Shown: positions 17,936 to 27,902, counted from the stretch's first letter. The stretch: 64,000 bases of DNA from Chryseobacterium vaccae (GCF_009602705.1 NZ_VSWH01000001.1:1922001-1986000); one strand, 5' to 3'. The notes: generated by a model not told the origin, from the sequence alone. Numbers and translations: made by a program.

Positions 17936-18376
17936 TTATTGTTTATTTTCTTTCCAGGAGTGAGATTTATCCTCCAAAATTTCTTTTCCCCACAACGGAA
18001 CTTCCTTTTTGATCCTGTCCACCATTTCGTCACATGCATTGATGGCTTCCTTACGATGTGGAGCTGAAGTAAACACAAAAAGACAGATCTCCCCCACTTT
18101 GATGTTTCCCAATGAATGATAGATGTGAGTGCAGGTAAGTCCGTATTTGGTTATGATCTCTTCACGGATTTCATGGGCTTTTTCCACTGCCATCTCCTGA
18201 TAAGCTGTGAATTCTATAGATTCAACTTTCTTATCATTGATTTTGTCTTCCCGAACCTGACCCAGGAATATGCTATGACCACCAATACTTGTTTTTACCG
18301 TGTGTTTAGCAATACTTTCGGCAACGAATGCAGGATCAATAGGACCTTTTATAAATATATTCTTAATTTTTTTCAT
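17936..18376 (-). CDS. moaE: Molybdopterin synthase large subunit MoaE
   Basis: 146 residues. Motifs GGHSIFLGQVR, ESIEFTAYQEMAVEKAHEI, YHSLGNIKVGEICLFVFTSAPHRKEAI and KKEVPLWGKEIL are diagnostic, with the active-site lysine region near the C-terminus. It transfers sulfur from MoaD thiocarboxylate to precursor Z. Its start overlaps the end of the moeB gene by 14 bases. Confidence 0.94.
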   Translation of the reverse strand: MKKIKNIFIKGPIDPAFVAESIAKHTVKTSIGGHSIFLGQVREDKINDKKVESIEFTAYQEMAVEKAHEIREEIITKYGLTCTHIYHSLGNIKVGEICLFVFTSAPHRKEAINACDEMVDRIKKEVPLWGKEILEDKSHSWKENKQ

Positions 18377-19457
18377 GATAAACTGATTTTGCTCCGGTCG
18401 GAAAATGCCTGATCTCTTTTTCCGGAAAATAAGTTTTTGTGATCTCCACCGCTTTTTTGCTTCGGATTCCTGAGGCGCAAATGAAACAGATGTTTTGATA
18501 GGATTTTAATGATTGTAAATGTTGTTCAAGTGATGCCAATGGAATTTCCAGAGCGTTTAAAGCTTTCAATCTCGGTTGTTCTTCAGTTTCTCTTACATCA
18601 ATAAGAACACTGTTTTTCTGATTCAGAAATTCTTCTAAAGCTGAATGCGAGCTGATGTCATCACCTTTATGGATATTACAGAATACATCATAATTGAAAT
18701 TTTTGAATTCCTCTATGGTTTTCGGTCCTGATCTTTCTTTATTTTCAGTAAAAGTCATTTTCAGAGACTGGTAATTTTTGGTATTAAAGATCAGTAACTC
18801 ATGTACCAAAACCTCATCTGAGCCGATCAGCAATTTGATGACTTCATTAGCCTGAAAAGTACCAATAACGGATGAATGGGACGGCAAAACTCCTGCTTCA
18901 TTACAGTTCGGAACTTCATTAGGATTTGGCGGTATCGGAAAAAGATCCCGGTATTGTGTCACCGAATTTACTTTTTCAACATTGAAAACCGCCACTTGAC
19001 CTTCATATCTGAAGATAGAAGCATACACCAAAGGTTTTTTCAAAAGAAAACAGGCATCATTCAATAAGTATCTTGTCGTAAAATTATCGGTACAATCTAC
19101 GATCACATCAAAATTATGGATCAATGATAGAACATTTTGTGTGGTGACCAACTCCTGAAAAGCGACTATTTCGGTTTCAGAATTCATGGTATTCAAATGT
19201 TCGAAGGCTGCAACGACTTTTGGAGTTCCCACATCTTGCTCGTCATATAAAAGCTGACGGTGAAGATTGTGCAGATCTACTTTATCAGAATCTGCTATTC
19301 CTATCACTCCGATTCCTGAAGAGACCAAAATCTGGAGAACAGGGCATCCCAATCCGCCTGCTCCAACCACTAAAACTGATGAACGGGCAAGCTTTTCCTG
19401 TGCTTCAACCCCAAAATTCGGAAGTATAATCTGTCTGCTATATCTGTTTATATTCAT
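18363..19457 (-). CDS. moeB: MoeB/ThiF-type adenylyltransferase with rhodanese domain
   Basis: 364 residues. E1-like adenylation domain: YSRQIILPNFG, GAGGLGCP nucleotide loop (about 33-40), DCTDNFTTRYLLND and CNEAGVLPS. A C-terminal rhodanese domain has the active-site loop CASGIRS. It activates the MoaD C-terminus and may supply sulfur through the rhodanese cysteine. It lies 14 bases after moaD. The paired CxxC zinc motif of classic MoeB is not obvious to me. Confidence 0.9.
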   Translation of the reverse strand: MNINRYSRQIILPNFGVEAQEKLARSSVLVVGAGGLGCPVLQILVSSGIGVIGIADSDKVDLHNLHRQLLYDEQDVGTPKVVAAFEHLNTMNSETEIVAFQELVTTQNVLSLIHNFDVIVDCTDNFTTRYLLNDACFLLKKPLVYASIFRYEGQVAVFNVEKVNSVTQYRDLFPIPPNPNEVPNCNEAGVLPSHSSVIGTFQANEVIKLLIGSDEVLVHELLIFNTKNYQSLKMTFTENKERSGPKTIEEFKNFNYDVFCNIHKGDDISSHSALEEFLNQKNSVLIDVRETEEQPRLKALNALEIPLASLEQHLQSLKSYQNICFICASGIRSKKAVEITKTYFPEKEIRHFPTGAKSVYHEKN

Positions 19458-19471
19458 GGTAATGTATTTTT

Positions 19472-19705
19472 TTAACCTCCTGAGTAGGGAGGTAATAATG
19501 CAATTTCTGCTTCACCTGAAATCAAGTGCTGGTTTTCTGCTTTCACTCCATTCACAACGACTAAAAAAGTAGTTTTCCCCAATTCAGGAAATTTTTCGAA
19601 CAATTGCGATCTGAGTTCAGCAACACTGGCTGTATTGTGCAATGGAAGATCATATTCTTCTACTTTAAAGATGTCTGTGAGTTTGCCAAATATTTTAAGT
19701 TTCAT
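19472..19705 (-). CDS. moaD: Molybdopterin synthase sulfur carrier MoaD
   Basis: 77-residue ubiquitin-like carrier starting MKLKIFGKLTDIF and ending LLPPYSGG. The terminal Gly-Gly is the site made into a thiocarboxylate. Start overlaps the mobA end by 11 bases. Confidence 0.93.
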   Translation of the reverse strand: MKLKIFGKLTDIFKVEEYDLPLHNTASVAELRSQLFEKFPELGKTTFLVVVNGVKAENQHLISGEAEIALLPPYSGG

Positions 19706-20285
19706 CTGTCCTGATTTTAAGTAATTCTAATTTATTTATCATACGTTCTGCCTCCCAAAAGCTTTCCGGTGTATTGATATTCAAAAACTGTGGTCTAAAG
19801 GATTCATCATACTGAATATAATGAGCATCTTGCTGTTCCAGAAATCGGGTCATTCTCAGGCGGTCATTCTTAATTGAATTTGCTAAAACATCAAGAACCA
19901 CATAAGGATAAATGCCTAAAACCGGATATACTTTACCTTCACATTCCGCGATACTGATCTTATTTTCTGCTCTTCTTTGAAGAATATCTTTCATCAATTC
20001 CGTAGAAACAAAAGGCATATCGCAGCTACATACGAAAATATCTTCCTGACAGTGCTCTAAAGCAGACCGAATTCCTTCCATAGGACCTTTTTGCTCATAT
20101 CGATCCTTAATCACATTCATTGGAACAGGATCACCTGAACGGTTTCCGGAAATAAAAACCTCATCGAATACTTTCGCCAAATTATCCACAACATGTTGTA
20201 TCATCGTTTTTCCACTCATCTTCATGAGGGCTTTATCCTGTCCCATTCGGGAACTTTTACCACCCGCTAAAACAACTGCTTTCAT
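19695..20285 (-). CDS. mobA: Molybdenum cofactor guanylyltransferase MobA
   Basis: 196 residues. N-terminal nucleotidyltransferase motif LAGGKSSRMGQDKALM (about 6-21), FISGNRSGD, KGPMEGIRSALEH and the metal-binding CSCDMPFVS. It attaches GMP to molybdopterin to make the bis-MGD form used by DMSO-reductase-family enzymes. That fits the NasA/NapA-type nitrate reductase in the same run. Confidence 0.93.
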   Translation of the reverse strand: MKAVVLAGGKSSRMGQDKALMKMSGKTMIQHVVDNLAKVFDEVFISGNRSGDPVPMNVIKDRYEQKGPMEGIRSALEHCQEDIFVCSCDMPFVSTELMKDILQRRAENKISIAECEGKVYPVLGIYPYVVLDVLANSIKNDRLRMTRFLEQQDAHYIQYDESFRPQFLNINTPESFWEAERMINKLELLKIRTDET

Positions 20286-20297
20286 TTCTGATCATTT

Positions 20298-21503
20298 TCA
20301 AATCCTCCAGATCTTTATTTTTTCACCAGGATTTATTTTGGTTATATTTTCAGGAAATTCAACCAGACAGTTTGCCTGTGCCACAGAATTCATTTTGTAT
20401 GATTCCTGACCATTGAGGATATGCACTTTTCCCTGGGAATACCAAGCTTTTAAAAACTGTGTCTGCTCACTGCTTTTTTTCATTACGAAAGATTCTGAAA
20501 CCGCCACATCCTGACTTTCATTAAGGTTCTTTCTTCCGAAACATCCCAGTACAAACGGTTTTACATACTGATGGTAACAGGAAAATACAGATGCTGGATT
20601 TCCCGGTAACGCAAAAACAAATTTTTCGTTAAATTTCCCGAAGAATAAAGGTTTTCCTGGCTTTTGTCTTACTTTATAAAACAATTCCGTAACACCCAGT
20701 TTTTCCAGAGCAGGTTTTACATAATCATAATCTCCCACGGAAATTCCGCCTGTAATCAGTACAATATCTGCATTTTCAAAGGCTTCTTTAATCGCAGAAA
20801 AAGTTGTTTCTTGTCTGTCTTCGGCATGTTTTATGAAGGAAAATTGATGATTGATCTCCGCTAAAGCAGCCTGTAAAGTGTATGTATTGGAATTGTAAAT
20901 TTCTCCATCGGATAAAGTTTTCCCAACTTCCACCAGTTCATTGCCGGTAAAAACAAGACCGATCTTTAACCGTTTATAAACCTTAACTTTTTCTATTCCA
21001 AATCCTGCCAGAAATCCGATCACTGAATGATTGATAAATGTGTTCTTTTCCACAATCACAGTTCCTTTCTCGGTTTGTGAAGCTTTGAGACGGATATGGT
21101 CCCCTTTTTTAATTTCATCTGTATTACATTGGATATAATCTCCGTTGCGGACTACTTTTTCCTGCATCACCACAGTATCTATACTTTCCGGAACCTTTGC
21201 CCCAGTAAAGATCCGTACAGCTTCTCCTTTACCTAAAATAGGGTCATTTGTTGAAATTCCTGCAGGAATTGTATTGGTAACTTTTAATTTGGTAGAATCT
21301 TTCAAATCATCAAAACGAAATCCATACCCATCCATCGCAGAATTATCGAAAGACGGCACATCTAAGGTCGCCATGATAGGTTCTGCCGTATAAAAACCCA
21401 AAGCTTCCAACAGAGGCAATATCATATTCTCTGTCGGGAAAATATGGTTCTCTATGATTTCTCTGGCTTCAGAAACACTTATGTATTGATTCATTCTGAT
21501 CAT
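20298..21503 (-). CDS. moeA: Molybdopterin molybdenumtransferase MoeA
   Basis: 401 residues, family length. Motifs: VPSFDNSAMDGYG (about 48-60), IPAGIST, RIFTGAKVPESIDTVVMQE, GLVFTGNELVEVG, ITGGISVGDYDYVKPAL and FALPGNPASVF. It inserts molybdate into adenylated molybdopterin, the step after MogA. It lies seven bases downstream of the molybdopterin-binding-like lipoprotein gene. Confidence 0.95.
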   Translation of the reverse strand: MIRMNQYISVSEAREIIENHIFPTENMILPLLEALGFYTAEPIMATLDVPSFDNSAMDGYGFRFDDLKDSTKLKVTNTIPAGISTNDPILGKGEAVRIFTGAKVPESIDTVVMQEKVVRNGDYIQCNTDEIKKGDHIRLKASQTEKGTVIVEKNTFINHSVIGFLAGFGIEKVKVYKRLKIGLVFTGNELVEVGKTLSDGEIYNSNTYTLQAALAEINHQFSFIKHAEDRQETTFSAIKEAFENADIVLITGGISVGDYDYVKPALEKLGVTELFYKVRQKPGKPLFFGKFNEKFVFALPGNPASVFSCYHQYVKPFVLGCFGRKNLNESQDVAVSESFVMKKSSEQTQFLKAWYSQGKVHILNGQESYKMNSVAQANCLVEFPENITKINPGEKIKIWRI

Positions 21504-21509
21504 GCCTTG

Positions 21510-22112
21510 CTATTGCACTCTTGTTACTTCTATGCTTTTCAGCCATTTTACGTGACGAGGACCCGTTTTGGTATCAGACAGACTCACGAGGATCATTTCG
21601 CCTTTTTCTTTCAGGGGGTTTCCGTTCTGTTCAAATACTACATACACTTTATCTCCAGTAGGGTTATTGAACAATTCTGCCCATGAAAAGGTAGCTTTGT
21701 AATCATCTGAAGCTCTTGCAACAATGTAGAAATTCCTGTCTGTGTGATCCTTCTGTGCAATTTTTGCCTTTTCCACAATTTCTGTAAGCAGAACACCTTT
21801 AGTAGATTCTATATGACTTTTGGATATCCCCGACTGACAGACAATATCAAAATCTTTAATTTCCTTTACATTCATTTTTTTCAAAGAATCTACAGTGAGT
21901 GTCAAGGGCTTAACGACATCTCCCATTACGGTTATCTCTTTGTTTACATAGATCCAGTCATCATCATCGTGCTTATGATTTTCTTTTTCCGAAATGTTTT
22001 CTGAAATATGAGCCATACTTTGCACTTCAGGTTTTGCTGCTTCAGGTTTACTGCATTGCAACATTGGGTAGGTCATCGCTACCACCCAAATGAATTTTAA
22101 AAATTTTCTCAC
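21510..22112 (-). CDS. Exported molybdopterin-binding-domain-like lipoprotein
   Basis: 200 residues with lipobox cysteine at MLQC (about residue 20), a His/Asp-rich linker (about 45-55) and a domain of the sulfite-oxidase molybdopterin-binding fold: VMGDVVKPLTLTVDSLKKM, DFDIVCQSG with the candidate molybdenum-ligand cysteine, KGVLLTEIVE and MILVSLSDTKTGPRHVKWLKSIEV. It lacks the arginine-rich cofactor motifs of full sulfite oxidases, so cofactor binding is uncertain. It lies between moaA and moeA in the cofactor run. Substrate unknown. Confidence 0.7.
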   Translation of the reverse strand: MRKFLKFIWVVAMTYPMLQCSKPEAAKPEVQSMAHISENISEKENHKHDDDDWIYVNKEITVMGDVVKPLTLTVDSLKKMNVKEIKDFDIVCQSGISKSHIESTKGVLLTEIVEKAKIAQKDHTDRNFYIVARASDDYKATFSWAELFNNPTGDKVYVVFEQNGNPLKEKGEMILVSLSDTKTGPRHVKWLKSIEVTRVQ

Positions 22113-22194
22113 GGTTTGATTTATTAGTGTTTAAAATGATTACAGTTTTTTAGTTATTATTAATTTTTGTTTTTATTTTTTTCCAAATATAAAA

Positions 22195-23187
22195 CTACCC
22201 GCCGATTTTTATCATACTCCGATTAACAATTGATTGATTTTTTACACTTCCCATTTCAGAAAACTGTCCACCTTTCTCTTTATGCTTTCTGGTGATGCCT
22301 AATTGAATCAGTTCCAGAAGGTCTTCTTCGTTTCTGAAAGCCTTCAGCAAATCAAATTCATCCGCTCCGAAAAGACAGTTTTTCATTTTCCCATCTGAAG
22401 TGATCCTGATTCGGTTACAGCCAGCACAGAAAGCATTGCTCATGGTAGAGATCAGTCCGAAAACTCCTTTGCTTTCTTCACTAATCCGGTATTTTCTGGA
22501 TGTATCATTTTTCTGATCCGTTATTTTTTCAAACGTAAAGTGCTGTGAAACCAAATCAAGCATTTCCGCGACCGGAATCACTTTTGCTTTTTCCCAAGAA
22601 TTTCCGGTGAATGGCATAAATTCTATAAACCTCAACTCTATCGGATAATGATGGGATAAGGCAATGAATTCCGGGATCTCATCATCATTGAAACCCCGCA
22701 TTACCACCATATTCAGTTTTACATTAAACCCTCTTCTGATGCTTTCTTTGATATTGTCCCAAACGGGTTGAAACAGGTCTCTTTTGGTAATGTATTTAAA
22801 CTTTTCGCGATCCAGAGAATCAATACTGATATTGAGATTTTTAACGTTACATTCTTCCAGCGCATCAAAATACTTATGAAGCAAAACCCCATTGGTTGTA
22901 ACTCCTGTATTGACATTTAACTTGGAAATCTGTCGGATGATATTTTCAAAATCATGTCTTACCAAAGGTTCTCCCCCTGTGATTCTGATCTTGTTAATCC
23001 CATAATGATGAACAAAAACCCTTGCAATTTCGAAAATTTCGCGGCTGCTCATCAGTTCTACGGATGATGTACTTTTGAACGGTTCATCGGGCATACAGTA
23101 TAGACATCTGAAATTACAGTTGTCCGTAATGGAAAGCCTCAAGTAATCGTGTTTTCTGCCAAAAGAATCAAGCAAATCAATAGGCAT
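22195..23187 (-). CDS. moaA: GTP 3',8-cyclase MoaA
   Basis: Radical SAM enzyme for the first step of molybdenum cofactor synthesis. The SAM-cluster motif CNFRCLYC gives C24, C28 and C31; the second cluster ligands are in FCAGCNRIRI and KNCLFG near the C-terminus. I start it at 23187 (330 residues) because a GAGGAG sequence lies 8 bases upstream of that ATG; ATG 23193 and a longer frame to 23241 are alternatives. It does not end in the usual GG; it ends MIKIGG, so the terminal Gly-Gly is in fact present. Confidence 0.94.
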   Translation of the reverse strand: MPIDLLDSFGRKHDYLRLSITDNCNFRCLYCMPDEPFKSTSSVELMSSREIFEIARVFVHHYGINKIRITGGEPLVRHDFENIIRQISKLNVNTGVTTNGVLLHKYFDALEECNVKNLNISIDSLDREKFKYITKRDLFQPVWDNIKESIRRGFNVKLNMVVMRGFNDDEIPEFIALSHHYPIELRFIEFMPFTGNSWEKAKVIPVAEMLDLVSQHFTFEKITDQKNDTSRKYRISEESKGVFGLISTMSNAFCAGCNRIRITSDGKMKNCLFGADEFDLLKAFRNEEDLLELIQLGITRKHKEKGGQFSEMGSVKNQSIVNRSMIKIGG

Positions 23188-23458
23188 TGTCATTCTCCTC
23201 TTCTGATTTTTTAATCTGTCCTGTAGGAATATCCGGTACATATCTCAAAAAGAAAAGTGTACACAGAAATATAATCATTGATCCAATTGCCGAATAGGCT
23301 GCAAAGTCCAGGTTTTCTTTATCCAAAGCCTTGTTGATCGTTCCAAACAAAAGCCACATTTGCAGACTTACCAGCAGAATATAGACGCTGATAATGGCAA
23401 CAAGCATTTCATTGATTCTGAATGTTACTTTTTTAATAGGTTTCTTTCGTACTGACAT
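23177..23458 (-). CDS. Small two-helix membrane protein of the nitrate reductase run
   Basis: 93 residues, function not recognised. A basic N-terminus (MSVRKKPIKKVTFRI) is followed by two hydrophobic helices (about 18-40 and 53-71) and an acidic tail. It overlaps the moaA start by 11 bases and follows the Rieske gene by 23 bases. Position suggests a small membrane subunit or assembly factor of the nitrate reductase complex. Confidence 0.65.
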   Translation of the reverse strand: MSVRKKPIKKVTFRINEMLVAIISVYILLVSLQMWLLFGTINKALDKENLDFAAYSAIGSMIIFLCTLFFLRYVPDIPTGQIKKSEEENDNAY

Positions 23459-23481
23459 CTCGGTAATTTTTTGTGTTGAAC

Positions 23482-24003
23482 TTATCCGTGGCTTTCTTCG
23501 GTTTCTTTTTCAAAATCCGTCACATATATTTTATCCTCTTTGATCACGACCTTTAACTGCGGAAGCGGTCTCGGTGGCGGTCCCTGAATAACAGATCCGT
23601 CATCCGGATTGAAAAACCCGTGGTGACAAGGGCATTCGATCAGCTGTTCATTATGATTGTATAGCACAGAACATGACAAATGGGTACATTTTTGTTCAAA
23701 AACTTTCCATGTATCTTCTGCGAGACGGATAAGCATATAGGGATTACGATGATCTTCATTGATATAGAACGTTCTCATTCCTCCCACCTGTAGATCGGTC
23801 GTTAATCCTATAAAATAGGGTTTTATTTCTTTCTCTTTTCTGAAAAAATTAAACAATGGAACGGCTACATTGGCAAATGCCAAAGTGCCTGAGAAAAAAG
23901 TGATCAGTTTGATGAATTCTTTTCTGGAAACATATGCTGCCTCACGTTTTTTAATAGGAAAATCGGCTTTCCAGGCGGGGATTTTTTTATGATTTTCTGA
24001 CAT
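23482..24003 (-). CDS. Rieske 2Fe-2S protein, membrane-anchored
   Basis: 173 residues. A cytoplasm-facing basic N-terminus with SRKEF, one hydrophobic segment (about 33-50), then a Rieske domain with CTHLSC (box 1) and CPCHHG (box 2), which supply the two Cys and two His cluster ligands. The SRKEF preceding the helix is like, but not, a twin-arginine signal. It sits between the four-cluster ferredoxin subunit and moaA, so it probably carries electrons in or out of the nitrate reductase complex. Confidence 0.9.
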   Translation of the reverse strand: MSENHKKIPAWKADFPIKKREAAYVSRKEFIKLITFFSGTLAFANVAVPLFNFFRKEKEIKPYFIGLTTDLQVGGMRTFYINEDHRNPYMLIRLAEDTWKVFEQKCTHLSCSVLYNHNEQLIECPCHHGFFNPDDGSVIQGPPPRPLPQLKVVIKEDKIYVTDFEKETEESHG

Positions 24004-24013
24004 GTTAGTATGA

Positions 24014-24589
24014 TTAAAAAACTTTTAATTCTTCGCTGCCTTTCGGCATCATTATATTTACTTTTGTATTTACGACTTCTTTCCCGAAAATAAAGCGGTT
24101 CACAGGTGTGCTGTTCGGTCTTTTCTTCGCTACATTCTCTCTGGTATCAAAGGTTAAGGCCCCACTGGGACAAACTGTTGCACACATAGGTTTAAGACCC
24201 GTACTGGTCCTGTCGTAGCACATATTGCACTTCATCATTAGCATCGCACTTTGATCCGGAATCTGCGGAACTCCGAACGGACAACCAATAACACAATTCG
24301 CACATCCGATACATTTTGATGTATCTGCGGTATGCACAATACCATATTCATCTTTTGTAATAGCATCTGCGGGACATACATTCGCACAAATGGGATCTTC
24401 ACAATGCATACACACCTGCACGGTGGTCTGAACAGTTTCTGCCCTGTCTACATAATGAATATGAATCATCGAGGTTTCTCCGTTAGTCTCACATTCTGCA
24501 CAAGCCATCTCACACGAGTGACAGCCGATGCAGCGCTGCATATCAACGAAGAATTCCATATCATTAAATTTTTCAAACTGTTCCGCCAT
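24014..24589 (-). CDS. Four-cluster 4Fe-4S electron-transfer subunit
   Basis: 191 residues with four ferredoxin-like cysteine groups: CIGCHSCEMAC (about 16-26), CMHCEDPICANVC, CIGCANCVIGC and CNMCYDRTS...CATVCPSG. This is the DmsB/NrfC/NapG pattern of iron-sulfur subunits that wire a molybdenum catalytic subunit to a membrane partner. No signal peptide, so it is cytoplasmic. It lies 14 bases after the catalytic subunit gene. Confidence 0.93.
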   Translation of the reverse strand: MAEQFEKFNDMEFFVDMQRCIGCHSCEMACAECETNGETSMIHIHYVDRAETVQTTVQVCMHCEDPICANVCPADAITKDEYGIVHTADTSKCIGCANCVIGCPFGVPQIPDQSAMLMMKCNMCYDRTSTGLKPMCATVCPSGALTFDTRENVAKKRPNSTPVNRFIFGKEVVNTKVNIMMPKGSEELKVF

Positions 24590-24603
24590 AATCTTTTTAA
24601 AAT

Positions 24604-26835
24604 TTAATATTGAATATCTCTACTTTGGTTAGCCAATTCTTTTGAATTTTCTCCTTTTTTACGCCCTGTTTTCTCCAATTTGCAGGCACAAACTTTAAAT
24701 TCCGGTATCTTTGAAACAGGATCTAAAGCATCAATGGTCAACTGATTGACAGAATTCACACCGCCCCAGTGATAGGGGATGAAAACAGTATCTTCCCTGA
24801 TTGTTTCCACCACATTTGCAGGGAACAAGGCACTTCCTCTTCGGGTAGACACTTTGATCAGGTCATTTTCCTGAATGCCATATTGTGCAGCCAATTTAGG
24901 ATGGATCTCAAGTAATGGTTCTGGATAAATATCTACCAGCTTTCCAATTCTTCTTGTCTGTGAACCACTTAAATACTGACTTACTACTCTTCCTGTTGTC
25001 AATACAATCGGATATTCTTCATCCGGCTCCTCCATTGGTTTTTTGTATGGAGTCGGATTAAAATGTGCTTTTTTATCATTTGTATTGAATTGTCTATCTT
25101 CCCAAAGTCTTGGAGTTCCGGGATGTTCTTCACTAGGGCAAGGCCAGAAAATCCCCAGATTTCTTTCTATTCTTCCATACGTGATTCCGTAATAGTCTGC
25201 CGCACTGCCTTTGGAAGCTCTTCTAAGTTCATTGAAGGTTTCTTCGCTGTTTTTATAGCTGAATTTATCGCCTTCACCTAATCTTCGTGCCAGTTCCATA
25301 ATGATTTCGCTGTCACGCTTAGCTTTTCCCGGAGGATCTACCACAGCTCTAATTCTAATCACTCTTCCTTCTGCCGATGTAGTGGTTCCTTCTTCTTCTT
25401 CCTGCAAGGAGCCTGCAAGAATTATATTGGCGTGACGTAAGGTTTCTGATAAAAAGAAATCGATTCCTGCATAGAATTCCAGTTTTTCCAGTGCTGCACG
25501 AACGTTATTGTTATTCGGTAAGGAAACCAATGGATTGAAACATATCGATAATAAACCTTTGATCTCTCCACGATTGATGGCTTCAATGATCTCATAAGCA
25601 CTCAGGCCTTTTCCCGGCATATCTTCTTCTTTGATGCCCCAAATATCAGCAACAAATCTTCTGTGTTCTGGATTTTCAATGTCTCTGTTTCCGGGAAGCT
25701 GATCACATTTATGACCATGCTCTCTTCCGCCCTGCCCATTTCCCTGTCCTGTAATCGTTCCGTAACCGCAATACGGTTTCCCGATCCTTCCGGTTGCCAA
25801 CACCAGATTGATACAGCTGGAAACATTCTGAACACCTTTAGAGTGATGTTCTATCCCACGGGCATGCATCAAAAAACTGGTTTTAGCTTTTCCCCACATT
25901 TCTGCAGCTTTGTAGATCAGTTCTGCAGGAACACCGGTTACTTCTTCTCCCCATTCCAGAGTACAGTCTTTCACGGCTTCGGCAGCTTCTTCAAATCCTG
26001 AAGTGTGATTATTGATAAAATCATGGTCGAGCCAATTGTTATCAATTAAAACTTTCAGCATAGTATTGGTAAGTGCTGAATCTGTTCCCGGTTTAATTGG
26101 CAAATGGATATCTGCAGTTCTTGCAATCGGGATCTGACGCGGATCTATCACTATTAATTTTGCTCCGTTATCGCGGGCTTCCCAGATTTTATGTGTTAAA
26201 ACAGGAAAACATTCGCTTACATTGGCTCCAGTAATGATGATTACTTCTGCATGAGCCAGATCAGCCCAACTGTTGGAAGATCTATCCATCCCAAAAGCTT
26301 TTTTATTTCCTGCTCCGGCACTTACCATACAAAGGCGGCCATTATAATCAAGGTTGGCAGTTTTCAGAGCGACACGGGCAAATTTCCCTATCATATAGCT
26401 TTTCTCGTTGGTAAGGGATACCCCGGAAAGCATAGCAAAAGAATTTTTTCCGTATTGTTCCTGGATTCTTCTAATCTCTTTCACCACTACGTCATACGCT
26501 TCATCCCATTCGATCGGAACAAAACCTTTTCCATCCACTCTTTTGTAAGGTGAAAGCAAACGATCGGGGTGATTGTCCTGCATATATCGCTGAACTCCTT
26601 TCGGACAAAGTCTTCCTTCATTGAACGGAAAATCATTCCAGGGTTCAAAGCCAACAACTTTTTTGTCTTTTACTTTTAGTTGAATTCCACACTGCAAACC
26701 GCAAAAACAACAATGCGTTTTTATCAATGCATCGGGATTTTGTGGATTTGATCGTACAGTTCCTTTGTTAGGATAGTGTTGATGTGGGCCAAATATATTG
26801 ATGATCTCGTCAGCTGATACGGGTAATTTTGCCAT
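24604..26835 (-). CDS. NasA/NapA-type molybdenum nitrate reductase catalytic subunit
   Basis: 743-residue bis-MGD enzyme. Cluster ligands C42-x2-C45-x3-C49-x27-C77; C43 is an extra cysteine. The [12 protein letters not shown] motif (about 160-175) supplies the cysteine that ligates molybdenum in Nap/Nas enzymes, rather than the aspartate of NarG. The C-terminal half has the YLSGSQTRR and [14 protein letters not shown] motifs of assimilatory-type enzymes. There is no Tat signal, so it should be cytoplasmic. It is encoded with a cytochrome b, a four-cluster protein and a Rieske protein, so a respiratory role is likely. Formate dehydrogenase-like activity is a less likely alternative. Confidence 0.88.
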   Translation of the reverse strand: MAKLPVSADEIINIFGPHQHYPNKGTVRSNPQNPDALIKTHCCFCGLQCGIQLKVKDKKVVGFEPWNDFPFNEGRLCPKGVQRYMQDNHPDRLLSPYKRVDGKGFVPIEWDEAYDVVVKEIRRIQEQYGKNSFAMLSGVSLTNEKSYMIGKFARVALKTANLDYNGRLCMVSAGAGNKKAFGMDRSSNSWADLAHAEVIIITGANVSECFPVLTHKIWEARDNGAKLIVIDPRQIPIARTADIHLPIKPGTDSALTNTMLKVLIDNNWLDHDFINNHTSGFEEAAEAVKDCTLEWGEEVTGVPAELIYKAAEMWGKAKTSFLMHARGIEHHSKGVQNVSSCINLVLATGRIGKPYCGYGTITGQGNGQGGREHGHKCDQLPGNRDIENPEHRRFVADIWGIKEEDMPGKGLSAYEIIEAINRGEIKGLLSICFNPLVSLPNNNNVRAALEKLEFYAGIDFFLSETLRHANIILAGSLQEEEEGTTTSAEGRVIRIRAVVDPPGKAKRDSEIIMELARRLGEGDKFSYKNSEETFNELRRASKGSAADYYGITYGRIERNLGIFWPCPSEEHPGTPRLWEDRQFNTNDKKAHFNPTPYKKPMEEPDEEYPIVLTTGRVVSQYLSGSQTRRIGKLVDIYPEPLLEIHPKLAAQYGIQENDLIKVSTRRGSALFPANVVETIREDTVFIPYHWGGVNSVNQLTIDALDPVSKIPEFKVCACKLEKTGRKKGENSKELANQSRDIQY

Positions 26836-26846
26836 TTTATTCTATT

Positions 26847-27902
26847 TTAACCAAAATATTTTCCTGATTCTTGTCTTGCTTTAAGGTGCGCTTTGGCTAG
26901 CATTGCTCTTTTTCCTTCGGGGCTGTAATCCAAATAGCTTTTGCCATCTTCGCGTACTAAATCAAAGCCCATTTTTTTTGTGATTTCCTTCAGGTCATCA
27001 ATATGCATTTTTGTGGTGTATTCGTCGCCTGTATGCGGACAAACCTGCATTCCCCTTCGTTTTCCTTCAATTTTATAGATATTTGCTCCCACTTGTGCTG
27101 GTCGCTGAAAGATGTGAAAGAACTTTCCAAAAGGGATCCACATAAGGAACATAGCTACCGTAATGGCATGGGTAATAGCCATAAACTGACTCATTTTTCC
27201 TTCGAGATAGGTATAATCAAACCAAATTCCCAATCCTGTCACAGAAACAGCTACCAATAAGATCAAAGGAAGCCAGTCTCTTTCAAACCATTGGGTAGCG
27301 ATAAGACCTTCATCCACGAATCTTCTGTGCATCATAATGAGACAACCCACGATAACCATGATCGAGGTCCAAACCAGAATATGGAAAAAGAAAACGGCTA
27401 TGGCAGTATCGAGAGGAAATGTCATCACAATAAAGCCCATCATATGGGTTTCATACTGATCTATGGTTCCTGGTTTTAAGGTGAAGTGCAGCCATCCAAA
27501 TGTAAGTCCGAATGTGACCATAAATGAGATTAGACATCCTGTAGCTAAAAGGAAATGTCCTAACCAACGCGTTTTACCTCTTGGAGCGATGAATTTCTGA
27601 AAAATGATGTTACGAACAGATAAACGGATCACTTCTTTTACATAAACCGGGTAATCTTTACTGAAAATAAATTCCCAGGTACGCTTCCAGTATTTCTGTG
27701 TTGCCGGACGCTGTTTCCATACCGAATGATGATAGACAACTCCGAAAGTCATGCTGATCGTTCCGAAGAAATAAATGATCAAAGCGGCATCAAAATTCTG
27801 TAGATTTACCGATCCTATTACCGTAACGGCAATGACCACTAATGTGGCAATGATGGCATTAATAAATGCTTTTTTATTGATCTTTGTGAAAATGCTGAAC
27901 AT
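26847..27902 (-). CDS. NarI-like diheme cytochrome b membrane subunit
   Basis: 351 residues with about six membrane helices. Histidines suited to heme b ligation lie in VYHHSVW, WLGHFLLA, FFFHILVW, ITHAITVA and FFHIFQRP. The architecture matches the NarI/DsrM-type quinol-oxidising cytochrome b family. A cytoplasmic tail follows (RGMQVCPHTGDEY, then a charged helix). It is the first gene of the nitrate reductase run, 11 bases before the catalytic subunit, and probably takes electrons from menaquinol. Confidence 0.82.
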   Translation of the reverse strand: MFSIFTKINKKAFINAIIATLVVIAVTVIGSVNLQNFDAALIIYFFGTISMTFGVVYHHSVWKQRPATQKYWKRTWEFIFSKDYPVYVKEVIRLSVRNIIFQKFIAPRGKTRWLGHFLLATGCLISFMVTFGLTFGWLHFTLKPGTIDQYETHMMGFIVMTFPLDTAIAVFFFHILVWTSIMVIVGCLIMMHRRFVDEGLIATQWFERDWLPLILLVAVSVTGLGIWFDYTYLEGKMSQFMAITHAITVAMFLMWIPFGKFFHIFQRPAQVGANIYKIEGKRRGMQVCPHTGDEYTTKMHIDDLKEITKKMGFDLVREDGKSYLDYSPEGKRAMLAKAHLKARQESGKYFG

